This document shows positions 48,964-58,621 of a stretch of DNA of 64,000 bases, in pieces; the stretch's first letter is position 1; every line of letters begins with the position of its first letter. A model generated the notes under the pieces. That model did no database searches. It saw only the letters and a list, made by a program, of their open reading frames with translations, and was not told the DNA's origin. A program made the translations under genes and the position numbers. Source of the DNA: Pseudomonas aestuarii (lineage in GTDB: Bacteria; Pseudomonadota; Gammaproteobacteria; Pseudomonadales; Pseudomonadaceae); assembly GCF_027988105.1 (NCBI RefSeq), contig NZ_JAQJZJ010000006.1, positions 248,001 through 312,000 of the forward strand, read 5' to 3'.

Positions 48964-49560
48964 ATGCTGCTGATGATCGATAATTACGACTCCTTTACCT
49001 ATAACGTGGTGCAGTACTTCGGCGAGTTGGGGGCGGACGTCAAGGTGATCCGTAACGACGAGCTGAGTGTCGCCGAGATCGCCGCCCTGAATCCCGAACG
49101 CATCGTGGTCTCGCCCGGGCCCTGTACGCCCAACGAGGCCGGCGTGTCCTTGGCGGTAATCCAGCACTTTGCCGGCAAGCTGCCGATCCTCGGCGTCTGC
49201 CTGGGCCACCAGAGCATCGGCCAGGCCTTCGGCGGCGACGTGGTGCGCGCGCGCCAGGTGATGCACGGCAAGACCAGCCCGGTATTCCACGAAGATAGTG
49301 GGGTGTTCGCCGGCCTCAACAATCCGCTGACGGTGACCCGCTATCATTCGCTGGTGGTCAAGCGGGAAACCCTGCCGGACTGCCTGGAAGTCACGGCCTG
49401 GACCCAATTCGCAGACGGCGCAGTCGACGAGATCATGGGCCTGCGCCACAAGACCCTGCATATCGAGGGCGTGCAGTTCCATCCGGAGTCTATTCTCACC
49501 GAGCAGGGCCACGAACTGTTTGCCAACTTTCTCAAGCAACACGGAGGCGCGCGCGCATGA
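48964..49560 (+). CDS. trpG: Anthranilate synthase component II (glutamine amidotransferase)
   Basis: The product is 198 residues from [19 protein letters not shown]. Class I amidotransferase with nucleophile Cys in [16 protein letters not shown] and the His-Glu pair in [12 protein letters not shown]. It supplies ammonia to TrpE and often also serves PabB. Start follows GAGGAG. ATGA overlap with trpD. Confidence 0.97.
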   Translation: MLLMIDNYDSFTYNVVQYFGELGADVKVIRNDELSVAEIAALNPERIVVSPGPCTPNEAGVSLAVIQHFAGKLPILGVCLGHQSIGQAFGGDVVRARQVMHGKTSPVFHEDSGVFAGLNNPLTVTRYHSLVVKRETLPDCLEVTAWTQFADGAVDEIMGLRHKTLHIEGVQFHPESILTEQGHELFANFLKQHGGARA

Positions 49561-50603
49561 ACATCAAGGAAGCCCTTAATCGGGTTGTCAGTCAGCTCGA
49601 CCTGAGCACTGCAGAAATGCAGGATGTGATGCGCGAAATCATGACCGGCCAGTGTACGGACGCACAGGTCGGCGCCTTTCTCATGGGCTTGCGCATGAAG
49701 AGCGAGACCATCGACGAGATCGTCGGCGCGGCGCAGATCATGCGTGAGCTGGCCGCGCCGGTGCGGATCGAGGCCGAGCGCCTGGTCGACACCTGTGGCA
49801 CCGGTGGCGACGGCATGAATATCTTCAACGTCTCCACCGCCGCGGCCTTCGTCGTCGCCGCGGCCGGTGGCCAGGTGGCCAAGCACGGCAACCGCGCGGT
49901 CTCGGGCAAGAGCGGCAGCGCCGATCTACTGGAGGCCGCCGGGGTCAATCTGAATCTGACCCCCGAGCAGGTGGCACGCTGTGTCGAGAGCGTGGGGGTC
50001 GGCTTCATGTTCGCCCCGGCCCACCATGGCGCGATGAAGTACGCCATCGGCCCGCGTCGCGAACTGGGCCTGCGTACCATCTTCAATATGCTCGGGCCGA
50101 TGACCAATCCGGCCGGGGTCAAGCATCAGGTGCTGGGGGTGTTCAGCAAGGCGCTGTGCCGGCCGCTGGCCGAAGTACTGCAGCGTCTGGGCAGTGAGCA
50201 TGTGCTGGTGGTGCATGCCCAGGATGGTCTGGATGAGATCAGCCTGGCGGCGCCGACCTTCGTTGCCGAACTGAAACACGGGGTGGTCAGCGAGTACAGC
50301 ATTCAGCCGGAAGATTTCGGCATCAAGAGCCAGAGCCTGATCGGTTTGACCGTCGATGACGCGGCACAGTCGCTGGCCCTGATCCGTGATGCGCTGACCA
50401 AGCGCAAGGGCGAGCAGGGCCAGAAGGCGGCCGACATGATCGTGCTCAATGCCGGAGCGGCGTTGTATGCCGCCGATCTGGCCAGCAGCCTGAAGGAGGG
50501 TGTACAACTGGCCCATGATGCGCTGCATACCGGGCTGGCCTGGGAGAAACTGCAGGAACTGGTGTCCTTTACCGCGGTATTCAAGCAGGAGAATGAAGGG
50601 TGA
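49557..50603 (+). CDS. trpD: Anthranilate phosphoribosyltransferase
   Basis: The product is 348 residues. [22 protein letters not shown] is the PRPP-binding motif, [21 protein letters not shown] and [11 protein letters not shown] are also typical. It joins anthranilate and PRPP. It overlaps trpG upstream and trpC downstream by four bases each, giving a tight trpGDC unit. Confidence 0.97.
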   Translation: MNIKEALNRVVSQLDLSTAEMQDVMREIMTGQCTDAQVGAFLMGLRMKSETIDEIVGAAQIMRELAAPVRIEAERLVDTCGTGGDGMNIFNVSTAAAFVVAAAGGQVAKHGNRAVSGKSGSADLLEAAGVNLNLTPEQVARCVESVGVGFMFAPAHHGAMKYAIGPRRELGLRTIFNMLGPMTNPAGVKHQVLGVFSKALCRPLAEVLQRLGSEHVLVVHAQDGLDEISLAAPTFVAELKHGVVSEYSIQPEDFGIKSQSLIGLTVDDAAQSLALIRDALTKRKGEQGQKAADMIVLNAGAALYAADLASSLKEGVQLAHDALHTGLAWEKLQELVSFTAVFKQENEG

Positions 50604-51436
50604 GCATTCCAACCATTCTGGAGAAGATCCTCGCCCGCAAGGTCGAAGAGGTGGCTGAGCGTCGCGCCATCGTCGGCCTCGAGGAAGTCGAACAGCAAGC
50701 CCGTGCCGCCGATACCCCACGGGGCTTTGCCCGGGCCTTGCAGGAACAGGCCAAGCGCAAGCAGCCGGCGGTGATCGCCGAGATCAAGAAGGCCTCACCA
50801 AGCAAGGGGGTGCTGCGTGAGCTCTTCGTCCCGGCGGAGATCGCCCGCAGTTATCAGACGGGTGGCGCGACCTGTCTGTCGGTGCTGACCGACGAGGATT
50901 TCTTCCAGGGCGCCGACCTCTATCTGCAGGAAGCGCGCAGCGCCTGTTCGCTGCCGGTGATCCGCAAGGATTTCATGGTCGATCCCTATCAGATCGTCGA
51001 GTCCCGTGCCCTGGGCGCCGATTGCGTGCTGTTGATCGTCGCGGCGCTGTCCGATGCGCAGATGGCCGAACTGGCGGCGACCGCCAAGGCCTTCGATCTC
51101 GATGTGTTGGTCGAGGTGCACGATGGTGACGAGTTGGAGCGTGCGTTGAAAACCCTGGACACTCCGCTGGTGGGAATCAACAACCGTAACCTGCATACCT
51201 TCGAACTCGACCTGGAGACCACGCTGGACCTGTTGCCGCGGATTCCGCGCGACCGCCTGGTGGTGACCGAGAGCGGCATCCTCAATCGCGCCGACGTCGA
51301 GCTGATGGAAATCAACGAGGTGTATGCCTTTCTGGTTGGCGAAGCCTTCATGCGTGCGGAAAATCCAGGGCTCGAACTGGAGCGGTTGTTCTTCCCCGAG
51401 CGCCGGCGGATGATTGCCAGCTCCGATGTGGGCTGA
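50600..51436 (+). CDS. trpC: Indole-3-glycerol-phosphate synthase
   Basis: The product is 278 residues. The TIM-barrel active site shows [12 protein letters not shown] (catalytic Lys), [13 protein letters not shown] and [17 protein letters not shown]. It follows trpD with a GTG start overlapping the stop (GGGTGA). Pseudomonas TrpC lacks the fused TrpF domain of E. coli, and so does this one. A bidirectional terminator follows. Confidence 0.97.
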   Translation: MSIPTILEKILARKVEEVAERRAIVGLEEVEQQARAADTPRGFARALQEQAKRKQPAVIAEIKKASPSKGVLRELFVPAEIARSYQTGGATCLSVLTDEDFFQGADLYLQEARSACSLPVIRKDFMVDPYQIVESRALGADCVLLIVAALSDAQMAELAATAKAFDLDVLVEVHDGDELERALKTLDTPLVGINNRNLHTFELDLETTLDLLPRIPRDRLVVTESGILNRADVELMEINEVYAFLVGEAFMRAENPGLELERLFFPERRRMIASSDVG

Positions 51437-51447
51437 TCGAGGCGAAT

Positions 51448-51478
51448 AAAAAAAACCGGCGCATGCGCCGGTTTTTTT
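51448..51478. terminator. Bidirectional terminator of trpC and vfr
   Basis: CCGGCGCATGCGCCGG (51456-51471) is perfectly self-complementary, flanked by eight A on the left and seven T on the right. It serves both the trp genes (plus) and vfr (minus). Confidence 0.95.
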
Positions 51479-51491
51479 ATACCTGGGGACT

Positions 51492-52136
51492 TCAGCGGGT
51501 GCCGAAGACCACCATGGTTTTGCCTTTGACGTTGACCAGGCCTTGCTCTTCCAGGGCTTTGAGCACACGGCCGACCATCTCGCGCGAGCAGCCGACGATG
51601 CGGCCGATTTCCTGGCGGGTGATCTTGATCTGCATGCCGTCCGGGTGGGTCATGGCGTCCGGCTGTTTGCACAGGTCGAGCAGGGTGCGTGCAACGCGGC
51701 CGGTGACATCGAGGAAGGCCAGGTCGCCGACCTTGCGCGTGGTATTGCGCAGGCGCTCGGCCATCTGGCTACCGAGGGCGTAGAGGATGTCCGGGTCTTG
51801 CTGGGTCAGTTCGCGGAACTTGGCGTAGCTGAGTTCCGCCACCTCGCACTCGGTCTTGGCGCGTACCCAGGCGCTGCGCTCTTTCTCCGCACCGTCCTTG
51901 TCGAACAGGCCCATCTCGCCGAAGAAGTCCCCGGGGTTGAGGTAGGCGATGATCATCTCACGGCCATCGTCATCCTCGATGAGGATGGTGACCGAACCTT
52001 TGACGATGAAGAACAGGGTTTCGCAGCGATCGCCTGCGTAGATGATGGTGCTTTTTGCCGTATAGCGACGACGGTGACAATGTGCGAGAAGTTTGTCGAG
52101 ATTCTTGATTTTAGGTGTAAGGGTAATTGCGACCAT
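51492..52136 (-). CDS. vfr: cAMP-binding global regulator Vfr (CRP family)
   Basis: The product is 214 residues. The cAMP domain is at 20-130 ([31 protein letters not shown]: the Gly-Glu and Arg-Ser-Ala contacts are present), the hinge helix at 130-155, and the winged HTH at about 165-210 ([30 protein letters not shown]). In P. aeruginosa Vfr controls virulence, type IV pili and type III secretion. It is convergent with trpC via a shared terminator. Confidence 0.96.
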   Translation of the reverse strand: MVAITLTPKIKNLDKLLAHCHRRRYTAKSTIIYAGDRCETLFFIVKGSVTILIEDDDGREMIIAYLNPGDFFGEMGLFDKDGAEKERSAWVRAKTECEVAELSYAKFRELTQQDPDILYALGSQMAERLRNTTRKVGDLAFLDVTGRVARTLLDLCKQPDAMTHPDGMQIKITRQEIGRIVGCSREMVGRVLKALEEQGLVNVKGKTMVVFGTR

Positions 52137-52249
52137 GCCCGAGTCCCGAAAATAAAAAGGTAAGCCTTTGTCTGACAGGCAATTTCTTATAGTTATCTGG
52201 CCCAGTGTGCCAGTAATCCGGCGTCAGCTTAACAAACACGCCAAGGCCT

Positions 52250-52267
52250 AGGTCGATTTTGCGACCT
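52250..52267. promoter_or_regulatory. Inverted repeat in the vfr/osmC-like gap
   Basis: AGGTCG (52250-52255) and CGACCT (52262-52267) surround ATTTTG. It is in the 232-base divergent region that must hold both promoters. I did not find a good CRP/Vfr consensus (TGTGA-N6-TCACA), so no regulator is proposed. Confidence 0.3.
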
Positions 52268-52368
52268 GGCTAGCATCTAGCTGCGGAACTTGCGCCCGGA
52301 AGGGTGTCGTCAGACCGCGAAAAGGGCTGTGCTAAGCTGCGCCCCTTTTTAACAGCGGAGGCTTGCTA

Positions 52369-52791
52369 ATGAAAGCGCGCATTCAATGGGCTGGTGAAGC
52401 TCTGTTTATTGGTGAGTCGGGCAGCGGCCACGCGGTGGTGATGGACGGCCCGCCGGAGAGCGGTGGCCGTAACCTGGGGGTGCGCCCGATGGAGATGTTG
52501 CTGATCGGCCTGGGCGGTTGCAGCAACTTCGATGTGGTCAGCATCCTGAAAAAATCCAGACAGGCGGTCGAGAGTTGTGAAGCCTTTCTCGAGGCCGAAC
52601 GGGCCACCGAGGAACCCAAGGTGTTCACCAAGATCCACCTGCATTTCGTGGTCAAGGGCCGAGGCTTGAAGGAAGCGCAGGTCAAGCGTGCGGTCGAGCT
52701 GTCGGCGGATAAGTATTGCTCGGCCTCGATCATGCTCGGCCGTGCCGGTGTCGAGATCACCCATGACTACGAGATCATCGAGTTGGGCTGA
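52369..52791 (+). CDS. OsmC family peroxiredoxin-like protein
   Basis: The product is 140 residues. Two Cys typical of the OsmC/Ohr fold are present: GGCSNFDVVSIL (about residue 50) and DKYCSASIM (about 116). The family reduces organic peroxides, though the YhfA subgroup next to crp/vfr, to which this probably belongs, has no proven role. GGAGG lies nine bases before the ATG at 52369. Divergent from vfr as in PAO1. Confidence 0.88.
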   Translation: MKARIQWAGEALFIGESGSGHAVVMDGPPESGGRNLGVRPMEMLLIGLGGCSNFDVVSILKKSRQAVESCEAFLEAERATEEPKVFTKIHLHFVVKGRGLKEAQVKRAVELSADKYCSASIMLGRAGVEITHDYEIIELG

Positions 52792-52817
52792 AAAGCTGCT
52801 ACAAGCTTCAAGCCACA

Positions 52818-52880
52818 GCGGTAGGGCGGGTTCAACCCGCCATTGAAGAAGAACCTGGCGGGTTGCACCCGCCCTACCGC
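52818..52880. repeat. REP-like inverted pair
   Basis: Two 25-base copies in opposite orientation (52818-52842 and 52856-52880) differ at one position. Each is itself palindromic around GGCGGGTT-x-ACCCGCC with a GTAGG end, the layout of Pseudomonas REP doublets. It sits between the convergent osmC-like and coq7 genes and can fold into one long hairpin, possibly acting as a terminator. Confidence 0.85.
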
Positions 52881-52887
52881 CTGATTA

Positions 52888-53535
52888 TCAGAGCCGATAG
52901 GCGCTCTTGGTCATGACCTTGGACAGCAATGTCATGCCGATTTTCACCGGCACCGGGAAGCGCAGGCCACCGGCTTCCAGGGCGCTGGTGGCATGGCGCT
53001 CTTCATCGAGGCGCATCTGCTCGAGGATCGCCCGTGACTTGTCGTCGTTTAGCGGCAGCTGTTGTAGGTGTTCGCTGAGGTGTTTGACCACCTGATCTTC
53101 GGTGGCGGCGACAAACCCCAGGCTGATCTTGTCGCTGATCAGTCCGGCGACGGCACCGACACCAAAAGACAGGCCATAAAACAGCGGGTTGAGCACGCTG
53201 GGGTGGCTGCCGAGTTGGCGGATACGTTGCTCGCACCAGGCCAGGTGATCGATTTCTTCGTCGGCGGCATGCTCCATGGCGCTACGCACCTGTGCGAGCT
53301 TGGCGGTCAGTGCCTGGCCCTGGTACAGCGCCTGGGCGCATACCTCGCCCGTGTGGTTGATGCGCATCAGGCCAGCGACATGCCGCGCGGTTGGTTCATC
53401 CAGTTCGGTCTCCGCCTGCACCACGGCCGGTGAGGGGCGACTCGGCTGGCCGCTGAAAGGCAACAGGGTACGCAGGGCCGCATCCGCTTGCAGGAACAGG
53501 CGGTCTACGGGGGAGTAGTGACGTTCGCTGGCCAT
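52888..53535 (-). CDS. coq7: 3-demethoxyubiquinol 3-hydroxylase Coq7
   Basis: The product is 215 residues from [18 protein letters not shown]. The di-iron ligands are visible in [24 protein letters not shown] and [11 protein letters not shown] (repeated ExxH). It performs the last hydroxylation of ubiquinone synthesis at the membrane surface; Pseudomonas uses Coq7 instead of UbiF. The same neighbourhood is found in PAO1. Confidence 0.95.
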   Translation of the reverse strand: MASERHYSPVDRLFLQADAALRTLLPFSGQPSRPSPAVVQAETELDEPTARHVAGLMRINHTGEVCAQALYQGQALTAKLAQVRSAMEHAADEEIDHLAWCEQRIRQLGSHPSVLNPLFYGLSFGVGAVAGLISDKISLGFVAATEDQVVKHLSEHLQQLPLNDDKSRAILEQMRLDEERHATSALEAGGLRFPVPVKIGMTLLSKVMTKSAYRL

Positions 53536-53634
53536 CGGGCACCTCCGGCGAAAAGAGAGTGGCAAGTTTACATCCAATCGATGTGCCGCGGCTTGACTGG
53601 CGTCAGGGCCGTTCGGCAGGGCGGGAGTTGTGGT

Positions 53635-53973
53635 TCAGCCCGGCGGCCAGGTCATCTGCCGTTGACCCAGGACATGCATGTGGATGTGGTAAACGGTTTG
53701 TCCACCCAATTCATTGCAGTTCATCACCACGCGAAAACCGTCGTCGCAGCCTTGTTCTTTGGCCAGGCGCTGAGCGGTATAGAGGATGTGCCCGGCCAGG
53801 GCTTTGTCGTCTTCGCCGAGGTCATGGAGGGTGTGAATGTGCTTTTTCGGGATCACCAGGAAGTGCACCGGGGCCTTGGGGCCGATATCGTGAAAGGCGA
53901 TCACTTGATCGTCTTCATAAAGCTTGCGCGCGGGTATCTCACCGGCGACGATCTTGCAGAACAGACAGTCCAT
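53635..53973 (-). CDS. HIT family protein (HinT-like)
   Basis: The product is 112 residues. The histidine triad is YHIHMHVLG near the C-terminus, and MDCLFCKIVAGEIPARKLYEDD is the usual start with a Cys pair. Such proteins hydrolyse nucleotide phosphoramidates. It lies 99 bases upstream of coq7 in the same direction. Confidence 0.93.
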   Translation of the reverse strand: MDCLFCKIVAGEIPARKLYEDDQVIAFHDIGPKAPVHFLVIPKKHIHTLHDLGEDDKALAGHILYTAQRLAKEQGCDDGFRVVMNCNELGGQTVYHIHMHVLGQRQMTWPPG

Positions 53974-54009
53974 GGCGCAGTCTCCTGGCCTGTTGAATGA
54001 GGCCCGAGT

Positions 54010-54178
54010 CTAGCAGCCTGCCGGACTTAGGACTGTCCTACTGCGGAAAAGCCGGATTTGGTCATTTTCTGCGCGCTTTTTCGTTAAATAGAGCGACTAT
54101 CCGCCTCAAAAGCACGCAGAGACTGCCTCAAACCGGACTTCCCCTCGCTACGGACGCCAAAGTCCGACAGGCTGCTAG
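54010..54178. mobile_element. MITE-like inverted-repeat element, about 170 bp
   Basis: CTAGCAGCCTGCCGGACTT (54010-54028) is repeated inverted at 54160-54178 with one mismatch. Further in, TCTGCGCGCTTTT near 54068 faces AAAAGCACGCAGA near 54108, and GCCGGATTTG faces CAAACCGG, so the whole element is one imperfect palindrome with no coding capacity. The ends sit in CTAG on both sides, compatible with a TA or CTAG target duplication. It fills the gap between the HIT gene and the AAA ATPase. Confidence 0.75.
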
Positions 54179-54223
54179 CGGGCTGAGTTGGTTCCGGCCA
54201 GATGGCCGCCACAAGGAGCGGGT

Positions 54224-55702
54224 GTGAAGAACGATATCCATGATCTGGGCCTGGTGCTCGATTCCAGGGTCAAGCTGATCCTCATCGAGTCCTGGGATGA
54301 ACCGCGCGTGCTGGAAACGCTGACCGGTCTGGCGGTCAAGCGTGGCCTCGGCTTGCATGCCTGGTCGGTGACCGAGGGCCTGCAGCGCCTGGGCTTCGGC
54401 GGTGAGCCGCTGGGCGAAGCCACGAGCCAGGAGCCGGAGGCCGCGTTGCGGCTGATCAAGGCCGACCCGCAGGCGAATCTGTATGTGCTGTGCGACCTGC
54501 ATCCGTTCCTCGACGACAACCCCAGGCTGGTGCGCTTGCTCAAGGAAGTCGCCATGCGCGATACGCCCCATGCACCAACCCTGGTGCTGGTCTCCCATGC
54601 CTGCAAGCTGCCGGCGGAGGTGCAGCGTTTTGCCGCGCGCTTCAGCCTGGCGCTGCCGTCGGAAGACGAATTGCTGGCGATCGTGCGCGAGGAAGCCAGC
54701 CGCTGGAGCGAGCGCAATCGCAATGCCCGGGTGCGCACCGATAATCGCACCCTGCAGCAGGTGGTGAAGAACCTGCGCGGCTTGAGCCATGGCGAAGCCC
54801 GGGTGCTGGCGCGCAATGTGATCTGCGATGACGGCGCGATAACCCAGGAGGATTTGCCGGAACTGAACAAGACCAAGTTCCAGCTCCTGGATCTTGAGGG
54901 GGTGCTGAGCTTCGAGTACGACACCGCCCGCTTCGCCGAGGTCGGCGGCTTGAGTAACTTGAAGCGCTGGCTGGCCGAGCGCCAGGGCATATTCCTCGAT
55001 GGCAAGGGCGTCGACCTGCCCCGGGGCATGCTGCTGGTCGGTGTGCAGGGCGGCGGCAAAAGCCTGGCCGCCAAGGCCGTGGCCGGATTGTGGGGCTTGC
55101 CCCTGCTGCGACTGGACTTTGCCTGCCTGTACAACAAGTTCTTTGGCGAGACCGAGCGCAACCTGCGCGAGGCCTTGAGCCTTGCCGAGCAGATGGCTCC
55201 CTGTGTGCTGTGGATCGATGAGATCGAGAAGGGCCTGGCCAGCGGCGAACACGACGGTGGCGTCAGTCAGCGTGTGCTCGGCACCCTGCTGACTTGGATG
55301 GCCGAGCGCAAGGCGCCGGTATTCATGGTGGCGACCGCCAACGCCATCCAGCGGCTGCCGCCGGAGCTGGTGCGCAAGGGGCGTTTCGATGAGCTGTTCT
55401 TCGTCGACTTGCCCGATCAGGCGGTGCGCGCGGAGATCTTTCGCATCCATCTGGCGCGGCGCGAACTGGAACCCGCCGGTTTCGATCTGCAGCTGCTGGC
55501 GCTCGCCAGCGAGGGATTTTCCGGGGCAGAGATCGAACAGGTCGTGGTCAGCGCCCTGTATGCCGCCCAGGCGCAACAGCAGGCGGTCGATCAGGCCTTG
55601 CTGCTGCACAGCATCCAGAGCACAGCACCCTTGTCGGTGGTGATGGCCGAAGACCTCAATGCCTTGCGCGCCTGGGCTCACGGTCGTACGGTCCTGGCCT
55701 GA
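54224..55702 (+). CDS. AAA family ATPase (PA0657-like)
   Basis: The product is 492 residues, starting at GTG 54224 with AAGGAG seven bases upstream. The N-terminal 190 residues are non-AAA; the AAA module (about 245-490) has Walker A in [17 protein letters not shown], Walker B in [14 protein letters not shown], an Arg in [16 protein letters not shown] and sensor-2-like C-terminal helices. It resembles the Ycf46/FtsH-like single-AAA group. Function is unknown. In PAO1 the same position is held by PA0657. Confidence 0.85.
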   Translation: MKNDIHDLGLVLDSRVKLILIESWDEPRVLETLTGLAVKRGLGLHAWSVTEGLQRLGFGGEPLGEATSQEPEAALRLIKADPQANLYVLCDLHPFLDDNPRLVRLLKEVAMRDTPHAPTLVLVSHACKLPAEVQRFAARFSLALPSEDELLAIVREEASRWSERNRNARVRTDNRTLQQVVKNLRGLSHGEARVLARNVICDDGAITQEDLPELNKTKFQLLDLEGVLSFEYDTARFAEVGGLSNLKRWLAERQGIFLDGKGVDLPRGMLLVGVQGGGKSLAAKAVAGLWGLPLLRLDFACLYNKFFGETERNLREALSLAEQMAPCVLWIDEIEKGLASGEHDGGVSQRVLGTLLTWMAERKAPVFMVATANAIQRLPPELVRKGRFDELFFVDLPDQAVRAEIFRIHLARRELEPAGFDLQLLALASEGFSGAEIEQVVVSALYAAQAQQQAVDQALLLHSIQSTAPLSVVMAEDLNALRAWAHGRTVLA

Positions 55703-55739
55703 TTCGCTGTGGCTGAGCATCCGGTTGCGCCAGCCTGGG

Positions 55740-56354
55740 CTGATCATCGCGTGGTGGCTATCCAGCGCCTCGAACGTGATGAGCGGCACCTGTTCCCAGC
55801 CGGAAAACACGCCACGCGTCGGCCGCGGGCAGAGGACTGAAACGCTGACGCCATAACTCTTCACGCAGGCCTTCGCAGAAGTGCAGACGATAAGCCAGGC
55901 TCACGTGGTGGTTGCGCATCCCTGGGCCGGAGTGAAATACCGCCAGCGAGGCGACCTTGAGAATTTGCCCGCGGCCTGACCGGCCATCACCGTGTCGAGT
56001 GCACGGCTGAGTCGGGCGAGAGCTGGGGCGGCGAGCAGATGCTGCTCGGCGCGCCAGCCCTGGGCGATAAGGCACCACAAATGGTCACCCCGGCGCTATT
56101 GATCAGCGGGTCGAAGGACAGCTCGCTCCGTTCCAGTTCATGCAGCAGGCCGGAAATGTGCAGTGGTTGGGCGAGGTCGCAGGCGCGGAACAGGGCTTCC
56201 ACGGCAACGCGCCGACGCGACTCGCTGGCAATGCTGTCCAGCGCATCGCGTTGCTGCGCGACCTGGATCAGGCTATGCCCGCGACCTGCCAGGACCTAGG
56301 CCAGGGCCCGGCTGATACCGCGGAGGCACCGATAGTCAGGGCATAACGGCGCAC
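55740..56354 (-). pseudogene. Short-chain dehydrogenase pseudogene
   Basis: On the minus strand from GTG 56354, RRYALTIGAS starts an SDR; a frameshift then leads to ISRALA, a TAG stop, VLAGRGHSLIQVAQQRDAL, and FDPLINSAGV. After another shift the fold resumes as GWRAEQHLLAAPALARLSRAL; then RGQILKVASLAVFHSGPGM and, shifted again, YGVSVSVLCPRPTRGVF. The C-terminal 60 or so residues are missing. At least three frameshifts and one stop make it non-functional. PAO1 has an intact SDR (PA0658) here as I recall. This accounts for the otherwise empty 55.7-56.4 kb gap. Confidence 0.85.
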
Positions 56355-56398
56355 GGCCTGTTAGGGCAGGTCGGGCCTCATTCATGATGAGGCACGAG

Positions 56399-57364
56399 TC
56401 AGAGACCCGCGCGGTTCAAATAATCCTGGTAGGCGGGCAGGGTGATGGCGGCAAGGATGCCGAGTACCGGGACCAGTAGCCAGAGCAAGGCCAGTACCTT
56501 GACCGCGCGGCTGTTGGGCGGTGCTGGTGGGCCGTAGCGATTCGCTCCAGTTGTGCCAGGTATGACCAGTATTACCAGGGCGAAAACGCCACCGACGATC
56601 GGTACCATGTTAAGCAGCCAGAGCCAGCCGGACCAACCGATGTCATGCAGGCGCTGTACGCTTATCTGTACGCTGACGACGACAATGCCGATGCCAACCA
56701 AGGCCATCAGGATGACGCCGACTAGTGGCGAAATAGCCATGCCGATGCTGGCTAGGCCAAACAGGGCCAGCGCCCCCAGCAGTAACATCAGTGACCAAGC
56801 CAGATAACGCAGGCGGCCGATGCGTCCTTCGATGCTGAATACCTCGAGTTCGCCGAACTCCGGCAGTGCTTCCGCGACTGTCGCCAGAGGTGTCGCGTAG
56901 GGGGTATCGGCAGCTCTGCCGATGTCGCCGGGCTGCTGAGGTTGGAACGCTTGCGTACTCGCGGAGAGCGCTGCCTGGCGGGCGATAAATTTCTCGATGA
57001 TGATGCCGCAGGCAGAGCACTCCGCTGCCTTGGCCTGCCGGTGGCCGCACTTGGGGCAGGTCATGTCGCTGCTGGCGGCGCTTGCGGCGAAGCGAGGCTC
57101 TCCGCTGTCCTCCAGGCTCAGGCTGACGCCCGGCTCAGGCTCCTTGCGCGCTCTTGCCCCTGCGCGGTGCAGAGCCGCAAGGTACTGGTCGGCCTCGTCC
57201 TCAGGCAAGTTGCGCTTGAGGGCAATAGCGCGGCCGCTGAATAAGGCATTAATTCGTGCGTGGTCACTCTTGAACAGGCGCGCAAGGTTGTCTTGGGCGG
57301 TTTCCAGCGCCACCTCAGGCATTAATTCGCCACTGAAGACAATCTTGAAACGAGCTTGGTTCAT
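56399..57364 (-). CDS. DUF805 membrane protein with zinc ribbon
   Basis: The product is 321 residues. Residues 1-80 (MNQARFKIVFSGELMPEV...) form a small N-terminal domain, about 100-125 a zinc ribbon (CPKCGHRQAKAAECSACG), and about 185-295 the DUF805 domain with four membrane segments (RIGRLRYLAW...QRLHDIGWSGWLWLLNMVPIVGGVF). The last 25 residues (VLGILAAITLPAYQDYLNRAGL) resemble the start of a type IV pilin helix. Function unknown. It lies downstream of nmo, 275 bases away. Confidence 0.8.
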   Translation of the reverse strand: MNQARFKIVFSGELMPEVALETAQDNLARLFKSDHARINALFSGRAIALKRNLPEDEADQYLAALHRAGARARKEPEPGVSLSLEDSGEPRFAASAASSDMTCPKCGHRQAKAAECSACGIIIEKFIARQAALSASTQAFQPQQPGDIGRAADTPYATPLATVAEALPEFGELEVFSIEGRIGRLRYLAWSLMLLLGALALFGLASIGMAISPLVGVILMALVGIGIVVVSVQISVQRLHDIGWSGWLWLLNMVPIVGGVFALVILVIPGTTGANRYGPPAPPNSRAVKVLALLWLLVPVLGILAAITLPAYQDYLNRAGL

Positions 57365-57639
57365 GCGGGCTTCCTTGTCGGCGCTATGGGTAAAGGGCCA
57401 TTACAGCCTAGCGGGCCCGCCGGCCTCTGAACAGGCAGCCTGGAGCACAAATATGCTGATCGCTTCACAGTTGGCACGCCCGCCTGACTGCCGACAAAAG
57501 CTGGGCTGTTGAGTCGCCATGGCTGGCTGAGGCCGTTCCTGTGCGTGTCGGGTGGCGGGCGTGTGCAGGTCGCTGGCGCCCATTGCGTCGATTCGATTGG
57601 CTGCCAGCGACGATAGGGATCGGTCGGCCAGTGGTCGCT

Positions 57640-58602
57640 TTACCGCGGCCAGCGCTGCTGCAGAAGTTGGGCTCGCCGCTGTGCATCGCGGTACTCGCGA
57701 TCCAGGCGCGTCACCAGCGCATCGACGCTTGGCAGATCGGCTATGGTGCCGACGCCCTGGCCGGCCGACCACACGGTTTTCCAGGCCTTGGCCTCGTCGC
57801 TGATCGGCTTGAGTTTTTCCCCGTAATTGATCTCGCCCTTGTTTTGCAGCTGCTTGAGGTCGTAGCCGGCCAGCGCCAGGCTCTGGCGCATGAAGCTGGC
57901 CGGTACGCCGGATACCGCCGGGGTATGGATGATGTCGGCGGCCTGGGCGTCCAGAATCATCTGCTTGTAAGCCGCCGGAGCATTGTTCTCCTGGGTGGCG
58001 ATGAAGCGGGTACCGAGGTAGGCCAGGTCGGCGCCGAGCAATTGCGCGGCGAGAATTTCATGGCCGTGATTGAGGCAGCCGGCAAGCAACAGGGTTTTGT
58101 CGAAGAACTGGCGGATTTCCGCGATCAGGGCAAAGGGACTCCAGGTGCCGGCATGACCACCGGCGCCGGCAGCGACCGCGATCAAACCGTCGACTCCAGC
58201 TTCTGCAGCTTTCTCCGCATGGCGGCGGGTGGTCACGTCATGGAATACCACCCCCCCATAGCCGTGAACGGCATCGACCACTTCCTTGGCCGCGCCGAGG
58301 CTGGTGATGACAATAGGCACGCGCTGGTCGATGCAGATGGCCAGGTCGGCCTGCAGGCGCGGATTGCTGCCATGTACGATCAGGTTGACTGCGTAAGGCG
58401 CGAACTCGGCCTGCAGGCCGGCTTCGATCTCTTCCAGCCAGGCTTTGAAGGCACCGCTGTCGCGCTGGTTGAGCGCCGGAAAGCTACCGACGATGCCGTT
58501 ACGGCAACAGGCGAGGACCAGTTGCGGATTGGACACCAGGAACATGGGGGCGGCCACCACAGGCAGGCGCAGGCGTTGTTCGAGCAGGGTGGGAAGGCTC
58601 AT
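57640..58602 (-). CDS. Nitronate monooxygenase (NMO family)
   Basis: The product is 320 residues from MSLPTLLEQRLRLPVVAAPM, with AAGGAA upstream of the ATG. FMN-binding TIM barrel: GIVGSFPALNQRD, HGYGGVVFHDVTTRRHAEKA (catalytic His region), LIAVAAGAGGHAGTWSPFALI (phosphate-binding Gly loop). It oxidises nitronates such as propionate-3-nitronate. Equivalent to PAO1 PA0660 by position. A longer open frame upstream overlaps hemJ and is not used. Confidence 0.9.
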   Translation of the reverse strand: MSLPTLLEQRLRLPVVAAPMFLVSNPQLVLACCRNGIVGSFPALNQRDSGAFKAWLEEIEAGLQAEFAPYAVNLIVHGSNPRLQADLAICIDQRVPIVITSLGAAKEVVDAVHGYGGVVFHDVTTRRHAEKAAEAGVDGLIAVAAGAGGHAGTWSPFALIAEIRQFFDKTLLLAGCLNHGHEILAAQLLGADLAYLGTRFIATQENNAPAAYKQMILDAQAADIIHTPAVSGVPASFMRQSLALAGYDLKQLQNKGEINYGEKLKPISDEAKAWKTVWSAGQGVGTIADLPSVDALVTRLDREYRDAQRRAQLLQQRWPR

Positions 58603-58621
58603 GCGGATTCCTTGGGCAGGT

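Noticed and set aside
52319..52350. AAAAGGG...CCCCTTTT arms just before the osmC-like gene as a terminator
   Set aside because: The loop of about 17 bases is long and the position immediately upstream of a start codon fits a promoter/leader better than a terminator; no function could be supported.
54128..55864. 578-codon minus-strand frame covering the AAA ATPase
   Set aside because: Only its first 45 residues are meaningful, as the C-terminal scrap of the SDR pseudogene; the rest is antisense to the ATPase.
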